Shown: piece by piece, positions 1 to 6,841 of the stretch | How positions within the stretch are numbered: position 1 is the first letter of the stretch | Layout of the letters: the number at the start of each line of letters is the position of its first letter | Origin: an uncultured Roseburia sp. | Lineage (GTDB): Bacteria; Bacillota; Clostridia; Lachnospirales; Lachnospiraceae | Assembly: GCA_905206195.1 (NCBI GenBank) | Contig: CAJLGN010000016.1 | Location: 1 to 11,018 of the forward strand | DNA length: 11,018 bases | Reading direction: 5' to 3' | The notes under the pieces: model-generated | The model's database searches: none | Seen by the model: the letters and a program-made list of their open reading frames with translations, nothing else | Told to the model about the DNA's origin: nothing | Made by a program: the position numbers and the translations under genes

Positions 1-1314
1 CCCACCGGAGACCACCTTGCCCAGTGGCTTTAGAGGCTCTCCGGGGTGCGTGGAAATAACAAATTCGCCATCGTCAAATCCGTTTGCCGTATAATCGCTG
101 GCGCGCGAAAATTCCATCTCAAACCGCACATCCAAAAAATTCAAATCCCGCAGTGCCTCGGTCACAGCTGCCGTCAATGCGCGCGCATAGTTTTGTCGGA
201 TTTTTGACGCCGCCTTACAGTGTTTCTCCAACTCCCGCTTCGCCGCCTTTACATTGTCTTGCAGCGCCTCCAGGTAACTGTCAAAATCCTTTAACTGCAT
301 CAACCGCTCGCGTTTTTCCTCCAAGGCGGCAAGTACATTTGAAATCGTATTTCCGTACTTTGACTTCAGATGATTCACCTGGTCGAGTCGCTGCTCCACT
401 TCGCAAAATATCTCGTCATCGAAGTCCATATCATCCATATAGTCTGCAATCTCCCGGTTAAAATCGTTCAGCAGATTGTCTATCTCTAGCAATTGCTGCT
501 CCATCTCCTCCAATTTCCCGTCATAGGAGGAGACACCAGCGAGCTCACGCAATGCTCTCCCCGTCAGGTCGGACGCGCAGTCCACCCCACCGCCAGTGCT
601 GCCATAGGCTGCATTCACCGCCTCCACAATCCTCCGGCCGTTGCTATACTTGCGAAAATCTGCCTCCAGTCTTTCATCCTCACCTTCACGCAGAGCGGCC
701 TCCTCGATTTCTTTTACCTCATACTCCAGAAATGAGAGCTCCCGCAGGCGCTCCTCCACATCGACATCCGCAGCCGCAAGCTCCTCCGCAAATCTTCGGT
801 ATTTGCGGTACGCCTCCGAGAGCTTCCGCTTTACCTCAGCGAGTTCCTCCCCCGCATATTTATCCAGTATATCCAGATGCTTTCTTTTGGAAAGCAGCGA
901 CTGATGCTCATGCTGTCCATGAATATCGATCAACACTGCGGCGATCTCCTTGACCCGGGATGCCGGAACGCTCTGCGCGTTCACCTTTGCGGCTCCCCGC
1001 CCATTTACAATGCGGCGGCTTAGGATGACCTCATCGTCCTCCGGGTACACGTCAAGCGCCGCCAGCTGCTCTCTCTGCCACTCATCTGTGATGCGGAAAA
1101 TCAGCTCCACCAGAGCAGTCTCCAGCTCCCCATCCGCCGCATTCTCCCGCAGCAGCTCCTTTTGTACCTTCTGCCCCAACGCCAAATTAATAGAACCGAT
1201 CAGGATCGATTTCCCGGCTCCCGTCTCACCCGAGAGGATGTTAAGCCCCTCTGTGAAATCCACCTCAGCCTCATCAATCAGCGCCAGATTTTTTACATGT
1301 AGACTTTGTAACAT
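1..1314 (-). CDS. recN: DNA repair ATPase RecN (3' end cut off by the window)
   Basis: RecN is an SMC-like ATPase that acts early in recombinational repair of double-strand breaks. The reading frame is open from an ATG at 1314-1312 to the left edge, giving 438 residues of a protein that is usually about 550-570. The start MLQSLHVKNLALIDEAEVDF is typical of the family. The Walker A motif GETGAGKS is at residues 29-36. Further on are the Q-loop-type stretch DIHGQHEHQSLL, a long charged coiled-coil middle (about 150-370), and the C-terminal lobe with HPGEPLKPLGKVVSGG, the start of the ABC signature, exactly at the edge. Walker B lies outside the window. An AGGAG Shine-Dalgarno site ends 5 bases before the ATG. 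It follows argR, as in B. subtilis, but with a 299-bp gap and its own likely promoter. The identification is very secure. Confidence 0.97.
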   Translation of the reverse strand, partial: MLQSLHVKNLALIDEAEVDFTEGLNILSGETGAGKSILIGSINLALGQKVQKELLRENAADGELETALVELIFRITDEWQREQLAALDVYPEDDEVILSRRIVNGRGAAKVNAQSVPASRVKEIAAVLIDIHGQHEHQSLLSKRKHLDILDKYAGEELAEVKRKLSEAYRKYRRFAEELAAADVDVEERLRELSFLEYEVKEIEEAALREGEDERLEADFRKYSNGRRIVEAVNAAYGSTGGGVDCASDLTGRALRELAGVSSYDGKLEEMEQQLLEIDNLLNDFNREIADYMDDMDFDDEIFCEVEQRLDQVNHLKSKYGNTISNVLAALEEKRERLMQLKDFDSYLEALQDNVKAAKRELEKHCKAASKIRQNYARALTAAVTEALRDLNFLDVRFEMEFSRASDYTANGFDDGEFVISTHPGEPLKPLGKVVSGG

Positions 1315-1371
1315 AGAATCTCCTTCTACTCTCCCAAGATTAAGAAATCGACAATTCTCGTGTCTTCTAGC

Positions 1372-1400
1372 ATTGTACCACAGCCTACCATGTTTTTGAA
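1372..1400 (-). promoter_or_regulatory. Likely sigma-A promoter of recN (extended -10)
   Basis: Reading the minus strand, TTCAAA (1400-1395) is separated by 17 bases from TACAAT (1377-1372). The -10 box is preceded by TGG, giving an extended TGn motif. The -35 matches the consensus at 4 of 6 positions and the -10 at 5 of 6. It lies about 58 bases before the recN start and downstream of a terminator-like hairpin, so recN can be transcribed on its own. This is judged by eye only. Confidence 0.55.
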
Positions 1401-1451
1401 GCCGCCATTTCGATTTGTTTCCTCCCAAGTGATTCTCAAATCAGTCCAATC

Positions 1452-1498
1452 AAAAAGAAAACCGCACAAAATGCTGTGTCAACCCACAATTTCTGTGC
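1452..1498 (-). terminator. Probable intrinsic terminator after argR
   Basis: On the minus strand, GCACAGAA (1498-1491) pairs with TTTTGTGC (1471-1464), with one G-U pair. Inside it, TGTG (1488-1485) pairs with CACA (1478-1475) around the loop GGTTGA. A 2x3 internal loop separates the two stems. GG and then TTTTCTTTTT (1461-1452) follow at once. The hairpin is moderately A/T-rich and lies about 115 bases after the argR stop, so it may terminate only partly. It could end the nusB-argR transcript before the recN promoter. Confidence 0.6.
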
Positions 1499-1542
1499 CG
1501 TTCCCATAAGCATTAACCGAGGTTCCATTTATGCCCGGGCAC
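1495..1542 (-). other. Second, nested hairpin overlapping the terminator 5' arm
   Basis: On the minus strand three short arms nest in order: GTGCC (1542-1538) with GGCAC (1499-1495), CATAA (1533-1529) with TTATG (1509-1505), and AAC (1524-1522) with GTT (1517-1515) around CTCG. They are separated by internal loops of 4-5 bases. The arm GGCAC shares its bases with the 5' arm of the terminator hairpin next to it, so both full structures cannot form together. TGCCCGGGCA (1541-1532) is also a perfect 10-base palindrome. Whether this is a regulatory RNA or the remains of a mobile repeat cannot be decided by eye. Confidence 0.4.
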
Positions 1543-1613
1543 TTCTTATAAAAACAAAGACTGAAGATGAAATTTGCCTTTTACGACAGCCCCTCAAATA
1601 TCAATCTAAAATT

Positions 1614-2066
1614 TTATTCCTCCACAATTTTGCGCAAGCGCTCCATGACAGTGAGTGTGTCCTCGGCACTTCTGATCGCACACATAATGGTATCATCGCC
1701 GGCAATGCTCCCGACGATCTCGTGCAGCTGCATTGCATCCAGCGCAGCTGCCAGCGCCATTGCCATCCCAGAAACGGTCTTTATGACAAGAATGTTCTGC
1801 GCCATATCCATAGACACAAAACCGTCGCGGAAAACCCGCACGTACTTCTCCGACAAATCCTCATCTGTCTCTATGAGCGCGACATACTTCTGCCTGCCGT
1901 TGCTCATCGGAACCTTGGTGAGCTTTAGCTCCCGGATATCTCTTGAGACAGTCGCCTGCGTCACCTGATACCCCTCCCGCTCCAGATAATCGGATAACTC
2001 CTCCTGCGTCTCGATATCATTTTTCTTAATCAGCTCCAGCACTTTTGCCTGCCGTTTTGTCTTCAT
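1614..2066 (-). CDS. argR: Arginine repressor ArgR/AhrC
   Basis: ArgR is a hexameric, arginine-sensing transcription regulator that represses arginine synthesis genes and in Bacillus also activates catabolism. The 150-residue product has the family length. The winged helix-turn-helix (about 1-70) carries ATVSRDIRELKL at 39-50. The C-terminal oligomerisation and arginine-binding domain carries GSIAGDDTI at 119-127, with the paired aspartates that contact arginine. The start at 2066 is chosen because GGAGGA lies 4 bases before that ATG. An upstream GTG at 2084 and an ATG at 2078 are in frame but less well placed. It begins 27 bp after the nadK stop, at the end of the tight gene run. No ARG box was recognised nearby. 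Confidence 0.95.
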   Translation of the reverse strand: MKTKRQAKVLELIKKNDIETQEELSDYLEREGYQVTQATVSRDIRELKLTKVPMSNGRQKYVALIETDEDLSEKYVRVFRDGFVSMDMAQNILVIKTVSGMAMALAAALDAMQLHEIVGSIAGDDTIMCAIRSAEDTLTVMERLRKIVEE

Positions 2067-2093
2067 ACTGTCCTCCATCTCCACCGCACATTC

Positions 2094-2954
2094 CTAGGTG
2101 TAGGCCTGCATCTTCTTGCTCAGATTCTCCAGAAAGCTCTTATTGCTAAGCTTGCAGATGCGCGCGGTATCCCTGGCCTTCCCAATCACGAAATGATCCC
2201 CCACCTCAAGTTTCACCGCGCTGTCCCCGTCAAAGCTCACCTGCACCGTCTCGTCCGTCTGAAAACGCCGCTTTCCAAGTTCAACCATAACCTCATCCTC
2301 AGAACCGATGACGATGCACCTCGCATTGAGGTTGTGGGAGTTGATCGGCGTGATCAGTATCATCTGCGCCTTCGGGTCCACGATCGGCCCACCCGCAGAC
2401 ATATTATATCCCGTGGATCCAGTCGGCGTCGAGAAGATGATGCCGTCACCCTGGAACGTATTTAGGTAATCCCCATTGACATAGACATTCAGGCTCACAA
2501 CAGACAGCGCTCCAATCCGATGAATCACGATATCATTCAGCGCAATTCGCGCAGCCACATCCTCCCCGGATTTCACGCCGCGTCCGCAGAGCATCATGCG
2601 CTTCTCAATGAGGTAATCATCCGCCATCAGCCGGTCGATCGCCGGAAACACGCTGCTCTCCTCCAGCTCACACAGATAGCCGATTGTCCCAAGATTCACC
2701 CCGATCAGAGGCAGTCCGCTGTCCACCAGCCGGGCAGCCGCCCGTATGAGAGTGCCGTCGCCGCCGAGGACGAGCACGCACTCGGTGCCCTTGGCGAGCT
2801 CCTCAATTCCAGGAGCCGCGTCCGCCGCCGTCTCCCCCTTTCCGAGAAACGTCTCACAGACGCCACCTTTTTTGTCTATATCCTCTACAAGCATATCTGT
2901 GAGACGATTCCCCTCATCTTTGTAGGTATTTGTGATAATCAAAAAATGTCTCAT
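2094..2954 (-). CDS. nadK: NAD kinase (ATP- or polyphosphate-dependent)
   Basis: NAD kinase phosphorylates NAD to NADP in the cytosol and is the only route to NADP. The 286-residue product has the family length and its fixed motifs: GGDGT at 64-68 (phosphate-donor binding, catalytic Asp), GVNLGTIGYL at 85-94, ALND at 138-141 (NAD contact), and the GDGIIFSTPTGSTGYN segment at 169-184, followed by SAGGP. The ATG at 2954 is preceded by AGGAG 8 bases upstream, and this site overlaps the stop of tlyA, which ends 11 bp before. It is flanked by tlyA and argR. B. subtilis lacks nadK at this place, but many clostridia are known to have it there. Other dxs-cluster products do not need NADP directly, although the next step, Dxr, does. 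Confidence 0.96.
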   Translation of the reverse strand: MRHFLIITNTYKDEGNRLTDMLVEDIDKKGGVCETFLGKGETAADAAPGIEELAKGTECVLVLGGDGTLIRAAARLVDSGLPLIGVNLGTIGYLCELEESSVFPAIDRLMADDYLIEKRMMLCGRGVKSGEDVAARIALNDIVIHRIGALSVVSLNVYVNGDYLNTFQGDGIIFSTPTGSTGYNMSAGGPIVDPKAQMILITPINSHNLNARCIVIGSEDEVMVELGKRRFQTDETVQVSFDGDSAVKLEVGDHFVIGKARDTARICKLSNKSFLENLSKKMQAYT

Positions 2955-2965
2955 GTATTCCGCTC

Positions 2966-3766
2966 CTAATCAAGCTCGCCGTGCGCTGCCTCCACAACTG
3001 CACGGATGTCAACACTCTCATCGCATCCGCCGGTGTCCGCCTTTTTGATGTACACAAGGTACTCAATATTTCCCTCCGGTCCCTTAATCGGGGAATATTC
3101 CAGATCTCTCACAAAAAATCTCTGCTCCACTGCGAAATCTACGACCTTTGCTATGACCTCCTCGTGCACTGCCAGATCGCGCACAACGCCCTTTTTCCCT
3201 ACTTTCTCACGCCCCGCCTCAAACTGCGGCTTGATCAGGCACACCATCTCCCCGCCGTCGCGAAGAAGCTCCCGCGCCGGCCCTAAAACCTTGGTCAGCG
3301 AAATAAATGATACATCCACCGACGCAAAATCGAGTGCATCGCCAATGTTTTCAGGCGTCACATAGCGGATATTCGTCTTTTCCATACAGACAACCCGCGG
3401 ATCCTGTCTTAACTTCCACGCGAATTGACCATAACCGACATCCACCGCATACACTTTCTTTGCACCGCTCTGCAGCATGCAGTCCGTAAAGCCTCCGGTG
3501 GAGGCTCCGATGTCCATGCAGATCTTCCCATCCAACGCGATGCCAAAGTGCGTCATGGCCTTCTCGAGCTTTAGCCCACCGCGACTCACATATTTTAGGG
3601 TGTTTCCACGAATTTCAATCGCCGCCTCCACATCAAAAGTTGTGCCCGCCTTGTCCTCCCGCTCATTCTCCACAAAGACGTTCCCCTCCATGATCATCGC
3701 CTTTGCCTTTTCTCTGGATGGAGCGAATCCCCTGCTCACCAGCAAAACATCCAATCTCTCCTTCAA
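2966..3766 (-). CDS. tlyA: TlyA-family rRNA 2'-O-methyltransferase (S4 + FtsJ)
   Basis: TlyA/YqxC-family proteins use SAM to methylate ribose 2'-OH groups in rRNA. In Mycobacterium the targets are 16S C1409 and 23S C1920. Older annotations call the family hemolysins. The 266-residue product has an N-terminal S4 RNA-binding domain (about 3-60), the linker YVSRGGLKLEKA (59-70), the SAM loop DIGASTGGFTD (85-95), DVSFISL (151-157), IKPQFE (178-183) and GPEGNIEYL at about 229-237. K66, D151, K179 and E235 are candidates for the family's catalytic K-D-K-E set. The start is TTG (3766-3764); no ATG gives a full S4 domain, and GGGAGAG lies just upstream. It sits 40 bp after dxs, as in B. subtilis. The exact rRNA target here is not known. 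Confidence 0.94.
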   Translation of the reverse strand: MKERLDVLLVSRGFAPSREKAKAMIMEGNVFVENEREDKAGTTFDVEAAIEIRGNTLKYVSRGGLKLEKAMTHFGIALDGKICMDIGASTGGFTDCMLQSGAKKVYAVDVGYGQFAWKLRQDPRVVCMEKTNIRYVTPENIGDALDFASVDVSFISLTKVLGPARELLRDGGEMVCLIKPQFEAGREKVGKKGVVRDLAVHEEVIAKVVDFAVEQRFFVRDLEYSPIKGPEGNIEYLVYIKKADTGGCDESVDIRAVVEAAHGELD

Positions 3767-3806
3767 GCGCTCTCTCCCTTTCCGTCCTCTCTGTAAGACT
3801 ATCCCC

Positions 3807-5696
3807 CTACAGCTTCCCAGGGACAGTCACGCAGATTTTTGCATACACAGCTGCCGCGCGCTCCGCCACCGTGTCCGCATCGATTCCGATCTCGCGGCGC
3901 AGGATATCCACATTGCCGTGCTCCACATACGCGTCAGGAATTGCAATGTTTAGCACCTCAATTGCACTGCCGCTCTCCTTGTAAAACCGCGTGACATGCT
4001 CCCCGAGACCACCGTTTATAACATTTTCCTCCATCGTGACAATCAGCCTGTGCTGTTCCGTGACCGCGCGAAGCGTCCCCTCGTCCAGAGGCTTTGCGAA
4101 TCTGGCGTTGATTAAGCTGCACGCGTATCCCATCGACTGCAACTTTTCCCGGACTTCCTCCGCGGTCTTTACCATAGATCCGAGCGCGAACAGCGCAATC
4201 TCAGACTCCCTGTAAATCCACTCACTCTTTCCACAGACGATCGGCGCGCGGTACTCCTTAAGACCTGCGTAAGCCTCCCCACGCGGATATCTCACCGCGA
4301 TCGGTGTCGCAAAATCAACCGCGTACTTTATCATATCCGACAACTCCCACTTATTCTTGGGCGCCATAATCGTCATGTTGGGTATGGTGGATAAATACGA
4401 GATATCAAAAATTCCCTGATGTGTCTCGCCGTCACTCCCCACCAATCCAGCGCGATCAATCGCAAACACCACCGGCAAATTCTGGATACAGACGTCGTGA
4501 AGTATCTGGTCATACGCGCGCTGCAAAAAGGAAGAATACACCGCAAAAATCGGCTTTAACCCCGCAGCCGCAAGTCCCGCAGCAAACGTGACCCCGTGCT
4601 CCTCAGCGATTCCCACATCGAAGAATCGATCTGGAAACATATTGGAAAAGCGCTTTAATCCCGTGCCGTCGACCATCGCAGCCGTGATCGCCACCACCTT
4701 CTCATCCCGGTCGCCGAGCTTTCGCATCACCGTCGAGAAAACGTCCGTGTAGTTCGCTGTGGTTCTCGGCTTCTTCGGAAGCCCTGTCTCTATGTCGAAC
4801 GGCTCTGTTCCATGGAATCTCGCAGGGTGGCGCTCCGCCGGGGCGTACCCCGCCCCCTTGTGCGTCATGACATGCACGAGCACCGGCCCGTCGATGTTGG
4901 CCGCCTCCCGCAGCAGTTTTGCGATCCCCCGCAGATCGCCGCCATCCACCGGCCCTAAATAAATAATCCCCATCTGCTCAAAAAACATACCTGGGATGAA
5001 TAGCTGCTTGATGCCGCTCTTTGTACGCCGGATCCGCTCCACCATCTTGTCCCCATAGACCGGAATTTTGTTCAGAGAATTCATCACTCCAAGCTTTAGA
5101 TCCAGGTACGCCTCCGCCGTGCGGAAACCCGCGAGATAACTGGAGAGCCCACCGACATTCTCGGATATGGACATATTGTTGTCATTGAGCACAATGATAA
5201 AATTAGATTTTAAGCGCGCTGCGTTATTGAGGGCCTCAAACGACATACCACCGGTCAGCGCCCCGTCCCCTATGACGGAGACCACCCGGTAATCCACCCC
5301 CGTGATATCGCGCGCTTGCGCGTAGCCGAGACCAGCCGATACGGAGGTAGAACTGTGCCCGGTATCAAAGCTGTCACAATCGCTCTCCTTGCGTTTTGGA
5401 AATCCGCTCATACCGCCGTACTTGCGCAGCGCATCAAATCCATCCCGCCTTCCGGTCAAAAGCTTATGGGTGTAAGACTGATGCCCCACATCCCAGATCA
5501 GCTTATCCTTCGGCAGATCAAGGAACAGATGAAGCGCCATCGTCAGTTCCACCACGCCTAAGTTCGACGCCAAATGCCCTCCCGTCTCGGATATCTTTTC
5601 AATTAAAAACTCTCGGATCTCCGACGCTAAAATTTTAAGTTCTCCGTCGGATAGCTCCTTGATGTCATTCTCTTTCTGAATGCGTTCTAATACCAT
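3807..5696 (-). CDS. dxs: 1-deoxy-D-xylulose-5-phosphate synthase
   Basis: DXS condenses pyruvate and glyceraldehyde 3-phosphate to DXP, the first step of the MEP isoprenoid route and a branch to thiamine and pyridoxal. It uses thiamine diphosphate. The 629-residue product is full length. Visible motifs are GGHLASNLG (39-47), WDVGHQ (68-73), the ThDP/Mg site GDGALTGG (143-150) with NDNNMSIS (171-178), GIAEEHG with the catalytic-type Glu near 365, and DRAGLVGSDGETHQG (414-428) with the active-site Asp422 and His426. A transketolase C-terminal domain follows. The ATG at 5696 has AAGAGG 7 bases upstream. It begins 19 bp after ispA, so both ends of the prenyl pathway are made from one transcript. 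Confidence 0.98.
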   Translation of the reverse strand: MVLERIQKENDIKELSDGELKILASEIREFLIEKISETGGHLASNLGVVELTMALHLFLDLPKDKLIWDVGHQSYTHKLLTGRRDGFDALRKYGGMSGFPKRKESDCDSFDTGHSSTSVSAGLGYAQARDITGVDYRVVSVIGDGALTGGMSFEALNNAARLKSNFIIVLNDNNMSISENVGGLSSYLAGFRTAEAYLDLKLGVMNSLNKIPVYGDKMVERIRRTKSGIKQLFIPGMFFEQMGIIYLGPVDGGDLRGIAKLLREAANIDGPVLVHVMTHKGAGYAPAERHPARFHGTEPFDIETGLPKKPRTTANYTDVFSTVMRKLGDRDEKVVAITAAMVDGTGLKRFSNMFPDRFFDVGIAEEHGVTFAAGLAAAGLKPIFAVYSSFLQRAYDQILHDVCIQNLPVVFAIDRAGLVGSDGETHQGIFDISYLSTIPNMTIMAPKNKWELSDMIKYAVDFATPIAVRYPRGEAYAGLKEYRAPIVCGKSEWIYRESEIALFALGSMVKTAEEVREKLQSMGYACSLINARFAKPLDEGTLRAVTEQHRLIVTMEENVINGGLGEHVTRFYKESGSAIEVLNIAIPDAYVEHGNVDILRREIGIDADTVAERAAAVYAKICVTVPGKL

Positions 5697-5715
5697 TCGG
5701 ATACCTCTTGTCTCT

Positions 5716-6606
5716 CTAATTTTCCCTCGAGATCAGATGACGGATCAACTCCGTCAAAAATTCATTTTTCACCGCGAGGGAATCCATGTGTGCAATGGCG
5801 CGCTCCGATATCGCCGCCACATCCGCTCTCGCCGCATCAAGCCCCACGAAGCTGACATAGGTGCTCTTGTGGTTCTTCTCGTCGCTCCCGATCGGCTTGC
5901 CAAGCACTTCTATCGTACTCGTCACATCCAAGATATCATCCTGAATCTGAAATGCAAGCCCGACCGCCTCCGCCGTCTCACAGACAATCTGCTGTTCCTC
6001 CTCGCCCGCTCCGGCGAGAACCGCTCCCACCACCATCGAGGCCTCAAGCAGTGCGCTCGTCTTTAGCTGGTAGATGAACTCGAGCTTTTCCCGCGTCATG
6101 TCCGTCCGCCCCTCCGACTCTACGTCCACAGTCTGCCCGCCGACCATCCCGTAAATCCCGGCTTTCCCAGCCAAAATTGCAAATGCTTGACCGATGGCCG
6201 GATTGTGCGGCTCCATTGAAAAAGCAAGCGCAGCTGTCTCGTAGGCGTAGTTTAGAAGCGCGTCTCCCGCGAGGATTCCCATCGCCTCCCCGTAGACTGC
6301 GTGGGTCGTCTTCTTCCCCCTGCGATATTCATCGTTGTCCATCGCCGGAAGATCATCATGCACCAACGAGTAGGTGTGAATCATCTCAATCGCCGCCATA
6401 AAAGGCTCAATCACTCTGGATTCTCCCCCGAACAGAAGGTACGTCTCCTGCATCAGCATGGGACGCAGGCGCTTTCCGCCTGCGAGCACACTGTAATTCA
6501 TCGCCTCCATGATCCTCCTCTGATAGCCATCTTCTCCCGGCAAATAAGAACGGAGGACAGTCTCAATCGACGCCGTCCGACGCGCAATCTCCGCTTTGAT
6601 ATCCAT
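5716..6606 (-). CDS. ispA: Farnesyl (short-chain) diphosphate synthase IspA
   Basis: IspA condenses dimethylallyl and isopentenyl diphosphate to geranyl and then farnesyl diphosphate, the precursor for undecaprenyl carrier and quinones. The 296-residue product has GGKRLRP at 43-49, the first Asp-rich motif DDLPAMD at 84-90 with the two-residue insertion of bacterial FPP synthases, and the second motif DDILD at 223-227. Tyr79 and Ser80 just before the first motif fit a short-chain product, but geranylgeranyl diphosphate cannot be excluded. The start at 6606 (MDIKAEIARR) is preferred: GAGGGAG lies 8 bases upstream and it falls 16 bp after the xseB stop. An in-frame ATG at 6651 would add 15 unfamiliar residues and overlap xseB. 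Confidence 0.95.
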   Translation of the reverse strand: MDIKAEIARRTASIETVLRSYLPGEDGYQRRIMEAMNYSVLAGGKRLRPMLMQETYLLFGGESRVIEPFMAAIEMIHTYSLVHDDLPAMDNDEYRRGKKTTHAVYGEAMGILAGDALLNYAYETAALAFSMEPHNPAIGQAFAILAGKAGIYGMVGGQTVDVESEGRTDMTREKLEFIYQLKTSALLEASMVVGAVLAGAGEEEQQIVCETAEAVGLAFQIQDDILDVTSTIEVLGKPIGSDEKNHKSTYVSFVGLDAARADVAAISERAIAHMDSLAVKNEFLTELIRHLISREN

Positions 6607-6622
6607 AACACCCGCTCCCTCT

Positions 6623-6841
6623 CTACAATTCCTCCAGCGCACCCTCTGCATTTAATATCTGCATCTTCTTTTCCACCTGATCGAGCATCCCATTGCAGGC
6701 TTTTAGCTGAGAGATCCCCTGCTGGTACAGCCGGAAGGATTCATCCAACGACACATCCGCCCCTTCCATCTGCTCTATAATCTTCTCTATCTTTGCAAAA
6801 GACTCCTCCAACGTCGGAGTCTGGTCTTTCTTCTCACTCAT
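6623..6841 (-). CDS. xseB: Exodeoxyribonuclease VII small subunit
   Basis: XseB is the small subunit of exonuclease VII. Several copies bind the coiled coil of XseA and help it degrade single-stranded DNA from both ends. The 72-residue product, all helical in appearance, carries the family pattern LEESFAKIEKIIEQME and then VSLDESFRLYQQGISQLKAC, typical of the two-helix hairpin. The ATG at 6841 has GGAGAG 4 bases upstream and overlaps the xseA stop by 8 bases, which implies translational coupling and fits the fixed partnership. An ATG at 6853 is in frame but has no comparable Shine-Dalgarno site. Confidence 0.94.
   Translation of the reverse strand: MSEKKDQTPTLEESFAKIEKIIEQMEGADVSLDESFRLYQQGISQLKACNGMLDQVEKKMQILNAEGALEEL

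Larger units (their letters stand above)
1315..1613. other. argR-recN intergenic region, no gene seen
   Basis: These 299 bases hold no credible gene. The plus-strand frame that starts at 1476 runs straight into the antisense of argR and has no Shine-Dalgarno site. From the argR side the region contains GAGGGGCTGTCGTAAAAGG (1594-1576 on the minus strand, starting at GGGGCTG), then the nested hairpin, the terminator hairpin with its T-run, and the recN promoter and leader. The motif GGGGCTGTCG next to the argR stop looks like an insertion-sequence terminal repeat, but no clear partner repeat or target duplication was found. Confidence 0.6.

Noticed and set aside
84..1399. Several plus-strand open frames of 80-150 codons opposite recN
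   Set aside because: They are low-complexity Ser/Pro/Arg-rich shadows of the recN coding strand, with no ribosome sites and no recognisable domains.
1513..1526. GAAC-CTCG-GTTA, close to a Firmicutes LexA (SOS) box, upstream of recN
   Set aside because: It misses the full GAACnnnnGTTC by one core base and lies over 110 bases upstream of the -35 box, before a terminator hairpin. It is better explained as part of the nested hairpin.
1476..1928. Plus-strand open frame of 150 codons reaching from the intergenic region into argR
   Set aside because: Most of it is antisense to the secure argR gene, it has no Shine-Dalgarno site, and its product resembles no family that I can name.
6607..6651. Longer ispA starting at the ATG at 6651
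   Set aside because: It would overlap xseB by 29 bases and add residues unlike the family. The ATG at 6606 has a good ribosome site and the usual N-terminus.
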